Shown here in pieces: positions 10,249 to 19,677 of a stretch of 64,000 bases of DNA. This DNA is from Pseudomonas lijiangensis (GTDB lineage: Bacteria; Pseudomonadota; Gammaproteobacteria; Pseudomonadales; Pseudomonadaceae). How positions within the stretch are numbered: position 1 is the stretch's first letter; the number at the start of each line of letters is the position of its first letter. Under the pieces are notes generated by a model, which searched no databases, was not told where the DNA came from, and saw only the letters and a list, made by a program, of their open reading frames with translations. Location: the NCBI RefSeq assembly GCF_018968705.1, contig NZ_CP076668.1:3421001-3485000 (forward strand), in the 5' to 3' direction. The position numbers were made by a program, and so were the translations under genes.

Positions 10249-10368
10249 GTGGGAGGCAGCTTGCTGGCGACTTCTGTGTACAGACACAGAATATAGGCTG
10301 CGTCACAGGCCTTTTTTCGCCAGCAAGCTGCCTCCCACACGTGTTGTTTATGCCTTAACTGATCGGCA
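10249..10368. repeat. REP-type inverted repeat with conserved tail (copy 1)
   Basis: Perfect 22-bp inverted arms (10249-10270 and 10317-10338) surround a 46-bp middle. A tail ends in ACTGATCGGCA (10358-10368). The tail overlaps the stop codon and last codons of prpF. The middle and tail resemble the copy at 45098-45216. It probably also ends ppsR and prpF transcription. Confidence 0.85.
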
Positions 10369-11539
10369 CTCGCACCCAACCCTCCATCAATACCCTGGCG
10401 CTACGGCTCATGATGGCCTTGGTCACTTTCCATTCGCCCTCTTCCTGCTGAGCCTGGGCACCGACGCGCAAGGTGCCGGACGGGTGCCCGAACGTCACAG
10501 CCTCGCGCTCGCCGCCACCTGCTGCAAGATTGACCAGCGTGCCCGGAATCGCCGCAGCGGTGCCGATGGCCACGGCGGCTGTGCCCATCATGGCGTGATG
10601 CAGCTTGCCCATGGAGACGGCCCGTACCAATAGGTCGACATCCTGCTTGCTGACCGGCTTGCCACTGGAAGACAGATAGTCCGCCGGCCCGGCAACGAAG
10701 GCCACTTTGGGGGTGTGCTGACGCAGCGCAGGGTCGTCGAGGCTCTTGATCAAGCCCATGCGCAACGCACCATGAACCCGGAGGATTTCCAGCTTTGCCA
10801 GGGCATGGATATCGCTGTTGATATCACCCTGTAACTCAGTGCCGGTGTAGCCGATATCAGCGGCATTGACGAAGACCGTGGGGATACCGGCATTGATCAG
10901 GGTCGCCTTGAGCGTACCGATACCTGGCACGTGCAGCTCATCGATCAGGTTGCCGGTGGGGAACATCGAACCGCCCGCGCCCTCTTCATCCGCAGCCGGG
11001 TTCAGGAACTCCAGTTGCACTTCAGCGGCGGGGAAAGTCACGCCATCGAGTTCGAAGTCGCCAGTTTCCTGCACCTCACCACTGCTGATGGGTACATGGG
11101 CAATTATGGTCTTGCCGATATTGGCCTGCCAGATTCGCACCACCGCAACGCCGTCGCGGGGAATACGGGCGCTGTCCACCAGCCCCTGACTGATGGCAAA
11201 CGAGCCAACGGCCGCCGAGAGATTGCCGCAGTTGCCGCTCCAGTCGACAAAAGGCTTGTCGATGGACACCTGACCGAACAGGTAATCGACATCGTGATCG
11301 GCTTTATGGCTGCGCGACAGAATCACAGTCTTGCTGGTGCTGGATGTTGCGCCGCCCATGCCATCGATCTGTTTCTCGTAAGGGTCGGGACTGCCGATGA
11401 CCCGCAACAGCAACGCATCACGGGCAGCGCCCGGGGTCTGTGCAACCTCGGGCAGGTCCTGCAGATTAAAGAACACACCTTTGCTGGTACCGCCACGCAT
11501 GTAGGTGGCCGGAATTCGGATCTGGGGTTTGTGCGGCAT
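10355..11539 (-). CDS. prpF: 2-methylaconitate cis-trans isomerase PrpF
   Basis: 394 residues from the ATG at 11539, giving the family N-terminus MPHKPQIRIPATYMRGGTSK with a GAGG ribosome site ten bases upstream. The protein has the PrpF/DAP-epimerase-like two-lobed fold signature (SGNCGNLSAAVG). PrpF works with AcnD, isomerising the trans-2-methylaconitate AcnD forms so that the methylcitrate cycle can proceed. It is the last gene of the propionate operon, separated from acnD by about 200 bp of REP-like repeats. Its last codons lie inside the tail of a REP element. Confidence 0.93.
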   Translation of the reverse strand: MPHKPQIRIPATYMRGGTSKGVFFNLQDLPEVAQTPGAARDALLLRVIGSPDPYEKQIDGMGGATSSTSKTVILSRSHKADHDVDYLFGQVSIDKPFVDWSGNCGNLSAAVGSFAISQGLVDSARIPRDGVAVVRIWQANIGKTIIAHVPISSGEVQETGDFELDGVTFPAAEVQLEFLNPAADEEGAGGSMFPTGNLIDELHVPGIGTLKATLINAGIPTVFVNAADIGYTGTELQGDINSDIHALAKLEILRVHGALRMGLIKSLDDPALRQHTPKVAFVAGPADYLSSSGKPVSKQDVDLLVRAVSMGKLHHAMMGTAAVAIGTAAAIPGTLVNLAAGGGEREAVTFGHPSGTLRVGAQAQQEEGEWKVTKAIMSRSARVLMEGWVRVPIS

Positions 11540-11603
11540 GGGAAACCGGTCCTCGAATGGTTGCTCGAACACGCAGGGCCGGATTTATCCGGGAAGACGA
11601 TTC

Positions 11604-11727
11604 TTCGCGAATAAATTCGCTCCTACTGAATAGCAATCCGTGGGAGCGAATTCATTCGCGAGAGGCCTGTACATCCAATACATATGTATCGTCTGGAAGG
11701 TTTCGCGGATGAATCCGCTCCCACATA
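11604..11727. repeat. Cluster of three REP-type half palindromes
   Basis: Three related units, two at 11604-11625 and 11640-11662 in opposite orientation and a third at 11702-11726. Each is built on a GGGAGCGAATTCATTCGCGA-like core. They lie between acnD and prpF inside the operon and could form large RNA hairpins that lower prpF expression. Confidence 0.75.
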
Positions 11728-11736
11728 TTGGTGTTT

Positions 11737-14325
11737 TCAGGCTTGTGTGGATTCCAGAAAGTCTTGAGCGAATCGTTGCAATACACCGCCCGCTTCATAG
11801 ATAGACACCTCTTCGGCGGTATCCAGCCGACAGGTCACGGGCACTTCCAGCCGCTCGCCGGTCTTGCGATGAATCACCAGCGTCAAGGTTGCCCGCGGTG
11901 TGCGCTTGCCGATCACGTCGAACGTCTCGCTGCCATCGATCCCCAGCGTCAGGCGGTTAGTGCCTGCCTGGAACTCCAGCGGCAAAACACCCATGCCAAC
12001 CAGGTTGGTGCGATGGATACGCTCGAAACCTTCCGCAGCAATGGCCTCCACACCCGCCAGACGCACGCCTTTGGCCGCCCAGTCCCGGGACGAACCCTGA
12101 CCATAATCGGCACCGGCAATAATGATCAGCGGCTGCTTGCGCTCCATGTAGGCTTCGATGGCTTCCCACATGCGGGTAACCTTGCCTTCAGGCTCGATCC
12201 GGGTCAGCGAACCTTTCTTGACTTTGCCATCCACCACCGCCATTTCATTGAGCAATTGCGGGTTGGCGAAGGTAGCGCGCTGTGCAGTCAGGTGGTCCCC
12301 GCGATGGGTCGCGTAGGAGTTGAAGTCCTCTTCCGGCAGGCCCATTTTCGCCAGGTATTCGCCTGCCGCGCTGTCGAGCAGAATCGCATTGGAAGGCGAC
12401 AAGTGATCGGTGGTGATGTTGTCAGGCAGCACCGCCAGCGGACGCATGCCCTTGAGCGTGCGCTCACCGGCCAGCGCGCCTTCCCAATACGGCGGACGGC
12501 GGATGTAAGTGCTCATCGGGCGCCAGTCATACAGCGGCTCGACTTTAGGGCCGCGGTCTTCCTCAAGGGCAAACATCGGAATATAGACCTGCCGGAACTG
12601 CTCCGGCTTGACCGATGCCTTGACCACGGCATCGATCTCCTCGTCGCTCGGCCAGATATCCTTGAGGCGGATTTCCTTGCCGTCGGCAATACCCAGTACA
12701 TCGTTTTCGATATCGAACCGAATGGTGCCGGCAATGGCATAGGCCACCACCAGCGGCGGCGAAGCCAGGAAGGCCTGCCGGGCATAGGGATGGATGCGTC
12801 CGTCGAAATTGCGGTTGCCGGACAACACCGCCGTGGCATACAGGTCGCGGTCGATGATTTCCTGCTGAATCTTCGGCTCCAGCGCGCCAGACATGCCATT
12901 GCAGGTGGTGCAGGCAAAGGCCACAACACCAAAGCCCAGTTGCTCCAGCTCCGAGGTCAGCCCGGCTTCATCCAGATACAACGCGACGGTTCTGGAGCCC
13001 GGTGCCAGCGATGATTTCACCCAGGGCTTGCGACTCAGGCCCAGGCGATTGGCATTGCGGGCCAGCAAGCCGGCAGCGATCACGTTGCGCGGGTTGCTGG
13101 TGTTGGTGCAACTGGTGATCGCGGCGATGATCACTGCACCATCGGGCATCTGCCCCGGCACTTCCTGCCACTGCCCGGCGATGCCCCTGGCCGCAAGGTC
13201 CGTGGTTGCAACGCGGGCATGGGGGTTGGATGGGCCGGCCATGTTGCGCACCACGCTGGACAGGTCGAAGCTCAATACCCGCTCATACTCAACCTGCTGC
13301 AAGCTGTCGGACCACAGCCCCGTGTGCCTGGCATACACCTCCACCAGACGCACTTGCTCGTCCTCACGCCCGGTCAGGCGCAGGTAATCGATGGTCTGCT
13401 GGTCGATGGAGAACATCGCAGCCGTGGCGCCGTACTCGGGTGCCATGTTGGAAATCGTCGCCCGATCCCCAAGGGTCAGGCTCGATGCGCCCTCGCCGTA
13501 AAACTCCAGATAAGCACCGACGACTTTCTGCTTGCGCAAGTATTCGGTCAGGGCCAGCACCACATCGGTGGCGGTAATGCCGGGCTCGCGACGACCGGTC
13601 AGCTCGACGCCGACAATATCCGGCAGGCGCATCCAGGACGCGCGCCCGAGCATGACGTTCTCGGCCTCCAGGCCACCCACGCCAATGGCGATCACACCCA
13701 GCGCATCCACATGAGGCGTGTGGCTGTCAGTGCCCACCAGGGTGTCCGGGAAAGCCACACCTTCACGCACCTGCACCACTGGCGACATTTTCTCCAGGTT
13801 GATCTGGTGCATGATGCCGTTGCCCGGCGGGATCACTTCGACGTTCTTGAAGGCCTTTTTGGTCCAGTCGATGAAGTGAAAACGGTCCTCGTTGCGACGG
13901 TCCTCGATGGCCCGGTTCTTCTCGAAAGCCTGAGGGTCATTGCCACCACATTCAACGGCCAGGGAATGGTCGACAATCAACTGCACCGGCACCACCGGGT
14001 TGACCAGCGCCGGGTCGCCGCCCTGAGAAGCAATGGCATCGCGCAGACCGGCCAGGTCCACCAGCGCGGTCTGACCCAGAATGTCATGGCACACCACCCG
14101 CGCCGGAAACCATGGAAAATCCAGGTCGCGCCTGCGCTCCACAAGCTGAGTCAGGGAAGCCTTGAGCGTGGCCGGATCACAGCGACGCACCAGGTTTTCG
14201 GCCAGCACCCGTGAGGTGTAGGGCAACAGGTCGTAAGCACCCGGCTTGATGGCTTCGATGGCCCCACGGGCGTCGAAGTAATCCAGCGAGGTTCCGGGAA
14301 GCGGCTTGCGGTATTCAGAGTTCAT
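11737..14325 (-). CDS. acnD: Fe/S-dependent 2-methylisocitrate dehydratase AcnD
   Basis: 862 residues. Aconitase-family cluster cysteines are visible in SCTNTSNPRNV and in the CTTCNGMSG pair, and the C-terminal swivel domain has QGSSRDWAAKGVRLAGVEA. Length, the prpC neighbour and the prpF partner identify it as AcnD rather than housekeeping aconitase. It dehydrates 2-methylcitrate to 2-methylaconitate. It starts 68 bp downstream of prpC. Established work shows AcnD plus PrpF can replace PrpD, which is absent from this cluster. Confidence 0.94.
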   Translation of the reverse strand: MNSEYRKPLPGTSLDYFDARGAIEAIKPGAYDLLPYTSRVLAENLVRRCDPATLKASLTQLVERRRDLDFPWFPARVVCHDILGQTALVDLAGLRDAIASQGGDPALVNPVVPVQLIVDHSLAVECGGNDPQAFEKNRAIEDRRNEDRFHFIDWTKKAFKNVEVIPPGNGIMHQINLEKMSPVVQVREGVAFPDTLVGTDSHTPHVDALGVIAIGVGGLEAENVMLGRASWMRLPDIVGVELTGRREPGITATDVVLALTEYLRKQKVVGAYLEFYGEGASSLTLGDRATISNMAPEYGATAAMFSIDQQTIDYLRLTGREDEQVRLVEVYARHTGLWSDSLQQVEYERVLSFDLSSVVRNMAGPSNPHARVATTDLAARGIAGQWQEVPGQMPDGAVIIAAITSCTNTSNPRNVIAAGLLARNANRLGLSRKPWVKSSLAPGSRTVALYLDEAGLTSELEQLGFGVVAFACTTCNGMSGALEPKIQQEIIDRDLYATAVLSGNRNFDGRIHPYARQAFLASPPLVVAYAIAGTIRFDIENDVLGIADGKEIRLKDIWPSDEEIDAVVKASVKPEQFRQVYIPMFALEEDRGPKVEPLYDWRPMSTYIRRPPYWEGALAGERTLKGMRPLAVLPDNITTDHLSPSNAILLDSAAGEYLAKMGLPEEDFNSYATHRGDHLTAQRATFANPQLLNEMAVVDGKVKKGSLTRIEPEGKVTRMWEAIEAYMERKQPLIIIAGADYGQGSSRDWAAKGVRLAGVEAIAAEGFERIHRTNLVGMGVLPLEFQAGTNRLTLGIDGSETFDVIGKRTPRATLTLVIHRKTGERLEVPVTCRLDTAEEVSIYEAGGVLQRFAQDFLESTQA

Positions 14326-14393
14326 GGCACGGGGACTCGATCACGGAATTTGGGAGTAGAGAGGGGAACTCATGGGCGGCTCCCCTTCTCTCT

Positions 14394-15521
14394 TCAGCGC
14401 TGTTCGATGGGCACGAAGGTGCGCTGTTCGACGCCGACATACTCGGCGCTCGGGCGGATGATGCGGTTATTGGAACGCTGCTCGAAAACGTGAGCAGCCC
14501 AGCCGGTCAGGCGCGAACAGACGAAGATCGGCGTGAACAGCTTGGTGGGAATCCCCATGAAGTGGTACGCCGAGGCATGGTAGAAGTCGGCATTGGGGAA
14601 CAGCTTCTTCTGCTCCCACATGGTCTTGTCGATAGCCTCGGAAACCGGGAACAGCACCGTATCGCCCACTTCGTCCGCAAGCTTTTTCGACCAGCCCTTG
14701 ATGACCTCGTTGCGCGGGTCGGACTCCTTATAGATCGCATGACCGAAGCCCATGATCTTTTCCTTGCGCTCCAGCATGCCGAGAGTGCCCTTGGTAGCCT
14801 CTTCGGCCGACGCAAAGCGCTGGATCATTTCCATGGCCGCTTCGTTGGCACCGCCATGCAGCGGACCGCGCAAGGTGCCGATGGCCGCCGTGATGCAGGA
14901 ATACAGGTCCGACAGGGTCGAAGCACAGACACGGGCGGTAAAGGTCGAGGCGTTGAACTCGTGCTCGGCGTAGAGAATCAGCGAGACATCCATGACCTTG
15001 CGATGCAGCTCACTGGGGGATTTGTCGAGCAGCAGGTGCAGGAAATGGCCGCCGATGGAGGTTTCATCGGTCACGCAATCGATGCGTTTGCCATCATGGG
15101 AGAAGCGATACCAGTAACACATGATGGCCGGAAACGCCGCCAACAGTCGGTCCGTCGCATCACGCTGCTGCTCGAAACTCAGCTCAGGCTCAAGAGTGCC
15201 AAGCATCGAAGCGCCGGTACGCATGACATCCATCGGATGGGTGTCGGCAGGAATGCGCTCCAGCACTTCTTTCAGTGCCTGTGGCAGGTCCCGCAGGCTC
15301 TTGAGACGATCCATGTAGGCGGTCAGTTGTGCCTGATTCGGCAATTCGCCATAGAGCAGCAGGTAGGCGACTTCTTCAAAACGGGCCTCGGCAGCCAGCT
15401 CGCGCACGTCATAGCCGCGGTAAGTCAGGCCCGCACCCGCGAGGCCGACAGTGGACAGGGCAGTCTGGCCGGCAACCTGACCTCGCAGGCCGGCACCGCT
15501 CAATACTTTTGCTTCAGCCAT
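14394..15521 (-). CDS. prpC: 2-methylcitrate synthase
   Basis: 375 residues, usual for PrpC (shorter than GltA). Citrate-synthase catalytic motifs are present: GGANEAAMEMIQRF and MGFGHAIYKESDPR containing the active-site histidines, and the late RPSAEYVG. It condenses propionyl-CoA with oxaloacetate to 2-methylcitrate. It is preceded by prpB with a 200-bp gap that holds a REP element, so expression may differ from that of prpB. Confidence 0.95.
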   Translation of the reverse strand: MAEAKVLSGAGLRGQVAGQTALSTVGLAGAGLTYRGYDVRELAAEARFEEVAYLLLYGELPNQAQLTAYMDRLKSLRDLPQALKEVLERIPADTHPMDVMRTGASMLGTLEPELSFEQQRDATDRLLAAFPAIMCYWYRFSHDGKRIDCVTDETSIGGHFLHLLLDKSPSELHRKVMDVSLILYAEHEFNASTFTARVCASTLSDLYSCITAAIGTLRGPLHGGANEAAMEMIQRFASAEEATKGTLGMLERKEKIMGFGHAIYKESDPRNEVIKGWSKKLADEVGDTVLFPVSEAIDKTMWEQKKLFPNADFYHASAYHFMGIPTKLFTPIFVCSRLTGWAAHVFEQRSNNRIIRPSAEYVGVEQRTFVPIEQR

Positions 15522-15620
15522 TGCATTCTCCAGTTCTTGAAATTGTCGGGAATTGGCGATTTCGTTTTTTTTTCGCGGATGAGCGGAGCGCCGCCCGATC
15601 TCACATACACATTGGCCCTT

Positions 15621-15709
15621 GTAGGAGGCAGCTTGCTGGCGAAAGGGCCAGTGAAAACGACAGATACGCTACATTTCATTGACGCTGTCGCCAGCAAGCT
15701 GCCTCCCAC
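15621..15709. repeat. REP-type inverted repeat (copy 2, inside the prp operon)
   Basis: 22-bp arms at 15621-15642 and 15688-15709 with one mismatch. The middle differs from copies 1 and 3, and the ACTGATCGGCA tail is absent because the prpB coding end follows. Located between prpB and prpC. Confidence 0.83.
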
Positions 15710-15721
15710 AAAGTGTGCAGG

Positions 15722-16615
15722 TCACCCCTTCTTCTGCGCAAACAAAGCATCCAGCTTCTGCTCAAAGGTGTGATAGTCGATGGCGTCATACAGCTCCATG
15801 CGTGTCTGCATGGTGTCGATCACATTCTTTTGCGTGCCATCACGACGAATCGCGCCATAGACGTTTTCCGCTGCCTTGTTCATGGCGCGGAATGCCGATA
15901 AAGGATAGAGCACCAGCGAAACGTCAGCGGCGCGCAGCTCATCCACCGTGAACAGCGGCGTTGCACCGAACTCGGTGATGTTGGCCAGAATCGGCACACC
16001 CACCCGATTGGCAAACTGCTTGTACATGCTCAGTTCGGTGATGGCCTCGGGAAAAACCATATCGGCACCGGCTTCGATACAGGCCGCTGCCCGCTCCAGC
16101 GCCGACTCCAGCCCCTCGACCGCCAGAGCATCGGTGCGCGCCATGATCACAAAATTGCTGTCGGTGCGCGCATCCACCGCCGCCTTGATGCGGTCGACCA
16201 TTTCCTGCTGGGACACAATCTCCTTGTTGGGACGATGCCCGCAGCGCTTGGCGCCAACCTGATCTTCGATATGAATCGCTGCCGCGCCCGCCTTGATCAT
16301 CGATCTGACCGTGCGCGCCACATTGAACGCCGAAGAACCGAAGCCGGTATCCACATCCACCAGCAATGGCAGGTCGCAGACATCGGTGATGCGTCGCACA
16401 TCCGTCAGCACATCCTCCAGCCCGGTGATACCCAGGTCTGGAATCCCCAGGGAGCCAGCCGCCACTCCGCCGCCCGACAGATAAATCGCCTTGAACCCGG
16501 CGCGTTTGGCCAGCAGCGCATGATTGGCATTGATCGCCCCCACGACCTGCAGCGGCTGCTCACTGGCAACGGCATCACGGAAACGCTGGCCGGGAGTTTT
16601 ATTGTCGTGACTCAT
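15722..16615 (-). CDS. prpB: 2-methylisocitrate lyase
   Basis: 297 residues. The ICL/PEP-mutase superfamily signature [10 protein letters not shown] is present with the catalytic cysteine, along with VDVDTGFG and the metal-binding HIEDQ. It cleaves 2-methylisocitrate to pyruvate and succinate, the last step of the methylcitrate cycle. The start codon overlaps the stop of the upstream GntR regulator by four bases, so regulator and lyase are translationally coupled. Confidence 0.96.
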   Translation of the reverse strand: MSHDNKTPGQRFRDAVASEQPLQVVGAINANHALLAKRAGFKAIYLSGGGVAAGSLGIPDLGITGLEDVLTDVRRITDVCDLPLLVDVDTGFGSSAFNVARTVRSMIKAGAAAIHIEDQVGAKRCGHRPNKEIVSQQEMVDRIKAAVDARTDSNFVIMARTDALAVEGLESALERAAACIEAGADMVFPEAITELSMYKQFANRVGVPILANITEFGATPLFTVDELRAADVSLVLYPLSAFRAMNKAAENVYGAIRRDGTQKNVIDTMQTRMELYDAIDYHTFEQKLDALFAQKKG

Positions 16616-17319
16616 TTCTCACCTCGGTCGGGAGCCGCCTGGTAATGGCGCTCGATGTTGCGTCTGGAAGCGCCGATATGGCGGCGCATCAATAATTCGG
16701 CCAGTTCACCATCGCGATCGGCAATGGCGTCCAGAATGCGGTGGTGTTCGGCAAAGGCCTGGCGCGGGCGGTTGGGCGTGGTGGAAAACTGGATGCGGTA
16801 CATGCGAACCAGCTGATAAAGCTCACCGCAGAGCATCTGGCTGAGGGTCTTGTTGCCGCTGCCCTGGATGATCCGGTAATGGAAGTCGAAATCCCCTTCC
16901 TGCTGGTAATAACCCAACCCCGCCTGAAACGCCGCATCTCGCTCATGGGTGTCCAGCACATTGCGCAACTCGTCGATCTGTTCGGCGGTCATGCGCTCGG
17001 CGGCCAGACGACAGGCCATGCCTTCGAGGGATTCGCGGATTTCGTACAGTTCGATCATCTCGGCATGGCTGAGCGATACGACACGCGCCCCCACATGCGG
17101 GACCCGCACCAGCAATCGCTGGCCTTCCAGGCGGTGGATCGCTTCACGCAACGGCCCGCGACTGATGCCGTAGGTGCGGGCCAGCTCCGGCTCGGAAATC
17201 TTGCTGCCGGGGGCAATCTCGCCCTTGACGATGGCCGCCTGAATACGCCGAAAGACGTTTTCGGAAAGGGTTTCGGAATCCTCGACGGCGGCCACGGAAG
17301 CCTCGGCTGCATCCGACAT
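16612..17319 (-). CDS. GntR-family (FadR/FCD type) regulator of the propionate operon
   Basis: 235 residues. An N-terminal winged helix (about 18-88) contains the GntR recognition region [22 protein letters not shown]-terminal FCD ligand-binding domain has conserved Arg/His metal or acid-binding positions. It is the first gene of the prp operon and likely senses a propionate-derived metabolite; the exact ligand is not evident. Two GTCGAC-centred palindromes lie just upstream (17321-17330 and 17393-17406), one directly abutting the start codon, which fits autoregulation. Confidence 0.92.
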   Translation of the reverse strand: MSDAAEASVAAVEDSETLSENVFRRIQAAIVKGEIAPGSKISEPELARTYGISRGPLREAIHRLEGQRLLVRVPHVGARVVSLSHAEMIELYEIRESLEGMACRLAAERMTAEQIDELRNVLDTHERDAAFQAGLGYYQQEGDFDFHYRIIQGSGNKTLSQMLCGELYQLVRMYRIQFSTTPNRPRQAFAEHHRILDAIADRDGELAELLMRRHIGASRRNIERHYQAAPDRGEK

Positions 17320-17320
17320 A

Positions 17321-17330
17321 TTGTCGACAC
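17321..17330. promoter_or_regulatory. Candidate GntR operator, start-proximal half
   Basis: TTGTCGACAC contains the palindrome TGTCGACA. It abuts the ATG of the regulator gene on the opposite strand, where repressor binding would block initiation or early elongation. It shares its core with the stronger site 74 bp away. Confidence 0.55.
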
Positions 17331-17392
17331 CTTTAAAAGCAGATGAACGTAAATCTAGTGAATACAGGATTAATCGTCAAAGAAATTCTCAA

Positions 17393-17406
17393 GATTGTCG
17401 ACAATC
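17393..17406. promoter_or_regulatory. Candidate GntR operator, perfect palindrome
   Basis: GATTGTCGACAATC is a perfect 14-bp palindrome about 75 bp upstream of the regulator gene, in the only promoter gap of the prp operon. Size and symmetry fit FadR-subfamily sites. It also lies upstream of the divergent protease gene, so that unit could be affected too. Confidence 0.6.
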
Positions 17407-17410
17407 CAGC

Positions 17411-17437
17411 TTTTGTGGGAGCCCTGACTGATCGGCA
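17411..17437. repeat. REP remnant with the ACTGATCGGCA tail
   Basis: A TGTGGGAG end typical of REP arms is followed directly by CTGACTGATCGGCA. The opposite arm is missing. The tail (17427-17437) is identical to those of copies 1 and 3, suggesting a deleted element. Confidence 0.6.
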
Positions 17438-17597
17438 CGACTGCAGCCAGTGATAACTGGCATCACGAAACCTTCATGCTAGAATGGCGACCGCATCTGC
17501 CCAGTGCAGCTCTTCAAAGGACACGGCCTGCCAGACACGCCAGGCTGAAAAACCTGCGCTGCGGCCCTGAAGTTTTCCGCCTGTTGCGCAAGGACCT

Positions 17598-18134
17598 ATG
17601 AGACTCGAAACCCTCACCACGTTGCTCTGTCTGCTGTTTCTTCCTGCCCTGTGCGCTGCTGCCAACAAGACCGTCTACGGCCTGAACGAATACGCCAGAC
17701 TCACCAACATTGACCTTGAGGTCGCAGCCAAACTCGACACCGGCGCGAAGACCGCATCGCTGAGTGCGCGTGATATCAAGCACTTCAAGCGCAATGGCGA
17801 GAACTGGGTCAGGTTCTACCTGGCCATCGACAACAGCCACGCCCACCCCATCGAACAGCCCCTGACGCGCATCAGCCAGATCAAGCGGCGAGCCGACGAT
17901 GTCGACCCGGACGACGAGAAAAAGTACAGCGCAAGGCCGGTGATCAACCTCGATATCTGCATGGGTGAAGTTTTACGCACCATAGAAGTGAACTTGACCG
18001 ACCGAAGTGCTTTCCAATACCCGCTTTTGATTGGCTCCGATGCACTCAAACACTTCGATGCGCTGGTCGATCCAAGTCTCAAATTTGTGGCGGGCAAGCC
18101 CGCCTGTGCCTCCGTCGTTCAAAACGCAGAGTAA
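17598..18134 (+). CDS. Retropepsin-like aspartic protease (RimK-associated 'ATP-dependent zinc protease' family)
   Basis: 178 residues with a signal peptide (about 1-21) ending at ALCAA. The catalytic triplet of retropepsin-like proteases is visible at AKLDTGAKTASLSA (Asp47-Thr48-Gly49). The 'zinc protease' name is historical; the motif indicates an aspartic fold acting in the periplasm. It is four bases upstream of the transglutaminase-like membrane protein and forms one operon with it and the RimK-like ligase, the same gene trio as in P. aeruginosa beside ppsR. Substrate unknown. Confidence 0.88.
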   Translation: MRLETLTTLLCLLFLPALCAAANKTVYGLNEYARLTNIDLEVAAKLDTGAKTASLSARDIKHFKRNGENWVRFYLAIDNSHAHPIEQPLTRISQIKRRADDVDPDDEKKYSARPVINLDICMGEVLRTIEVNLTDRSAFQYPLLIGSDALKHFDALVDPSLKFVAGKPACASVVQNAE

Positions 18135-18138
18135 ATAC

Positions 18139-19677
18139 ATGCGCTCTCTTACACTCCATCTGAAAATCCTGATCACGCTTCTGGTGACACTCGGCATCGC
18201 GATCACGGCCTATCAGATTGTCATCCTCGGCATCCCGCTGACCGAGGACGAGACTGACAACCTGTGGAATATCGACGCCAAGGTAGAGTTCCAGGCCAAC
18301 AGCAAGGAATCGATCAAGATCCAGATGTTCGTGCCGCCTTTGACCACGGACTACATCAGCCTCAACGAAAGCTTCATCTCCAACAATTACGGCGTCAGCG
18401 TCAACCGCGTCGAGGGCAACCGCAAAGTGACCTGGTCCTCACGCCGCGCCAATGGCAACCAGACGCTGTATTACCGGCTGGTGCTGACCAAACGCTACGG
18501 GGCAGACAAGCCCAAGAGCAAAGGCCCGATCTTTCGCGACAGCATCCCGGTAGAAGGCGCCGAGAAAATCGCCGCCGAAGCCTTGCTTGCACCTATTCGC
18601 CGCCACTCCGCCGATGTCGAAACCTTCATCAGCGAGGCCATCAAGCGCGTCAACAACCTCAAGGACGATAACGCCAAGCTGCTGCTGGCCGGAGACAACT
18701 CGGCCGTCAAGAAAGCCCAGATCACCGAGCTTCTGCTGTCCATGGCCCATGTGCCGATGGAAAAGGTCCACACCATCCGCCTGATCGCCGACCAGCCACA
18801 GACGCCTGAACTCTGGCTGCGCAGCTTCAATGGCAAGGAATGGCTGTATTTCAACCCGGACACCGGCGAAGCCGGCCTGCCGGATGACCGGCTGCTGTGG
18901 TGGACGGGGGACGAAAACCTGCTCAGCATCGATGGCGGCAAAAAGGCCACGGTGACGTTCAGCCTCAACAACAGCGAAATGAACGCCATGCGGCTGGCCA
19001 AGCTGACCGACGAAAACACAGACAGCGACTTCCTGTCCTACTCGCTCTACGGCCTGCCCCTGCAAACCCAACAGACGTTCATGATCATGGTGATGATCCC
19101 GATTGGCGTGCTGGTCATCCTGATCCTGCGCAACCTGATCGGCCTGCAGACCCTCGGCACGTTCACTCCGGTGCTGATTGCCCTGGCCTTCAGGGAAACC
19201 CAGTTGGGCTTTGGCATCGCGCTGTTTACCGTGATCACGGCCCTCGGCCTGTCGCTTCGCTCTTACCTTGAACACCTGAAACTGCAGATGCTGCCGCGCC
19301 TTTCGGTGGTGCTGACCTTTGTCGTGGTGCTGATCGCGGCCATCAGCCTGTTCAGCCACAAGCTTGGCCTGGAGCGCGGGCTGTCCGTGGCGCTGTTCCC
19401 GATGGTGATTCTGACCATGACCATCGAGCGGCTGTCGATCACCTGGGAAGAACGCGGCGGCGGCCATGCCATGAAAGTGGCCATCGGCACCCTGTTCGCG
19501 GCCTCTCTGGCGCACCTGATCATGACCGTGCCTGAGCTGACGTACTTCGTGTTCACCTTCCCGGCAGTGCTGCTGATTCTGGTCGGCTTCATGCTGGCAA
19601 TGGGCAGGTACCGTGGCTATCGCCTGACCGAGCTGCTGCGCTTCAAGGCATTCCTCAAGGCAGAAGACGCCAAATGA
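18139..19677 (+). CDS. Inactive transglutaminase-like domain fused to seven transmembrane helices
   Basis: 512 residues from the ATG at 18139; longer upstream in-frame extensions run through the protease gene and are not credible. One N-terminal helix (about 6-28) is followed by a periplasmic region (about 30-310) of the transglutaminase-like fold, and then closely spaced hydrophobic segments to about residue 495 (for example IPIGVLVILIL, VVLTFVVVLIAAISL, FTFPAVLLILVGFML). No Cys-His-Asp triad is apparent. Role unknown; family context suggests it links the periplasmic protease to the cytoplasmic ligase. Its end overlaps the ligase start by four bases. Confidence 0.88.
   Translation: MRSLTLHLKILITLLVTLGIAITAYQIVILGIPLTEDETDNLWNIDAKVEFQANSKESIKIQMFVPPLTTDYISLNESFISNNYGVSVNRVEGNRKVTWSSRRANGNQTLYYRLVLTKRYGADKPKSKGPIFRDSIPVEGAEKIAAEALLAPIRRHSADVETFISEAIKRVNNLKDDNAKLLLAGDNSAVKKAQITELLLSMAHVPMEKVHTIRLIADQPQTPELWLRSFNGKEWLYFNPDTGEAGLPDDRLLWWTGDENLLSIDGGKKATVTFSLNNSEMNAMRLAKLTDENTDSDFLSYSLYGLPLQTQQTFMIMVMIPIGVLVILILRNLIGLQTLGTFTPVLIALAFRETQLGFGIALFTVITALGLSLRSYLEHLKLQMLPRLSVVLTFVVVLIAAISLFSHKLGLERGLSVALFPMVILTMTIERLSITWEERGGGHAMKVAIGTLFAASLAHLIMTVPELTYFVFTFPAVLLILVGFMLAMGRYRGYRLTELLRFKAFLKAEDAK

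Noticed and set aside
11728..14214. Two long plus-strand frames (11728-13014 and 13219-14214)
   Set aside because: Antisense shadows of acnD without a ribosome site or family match.
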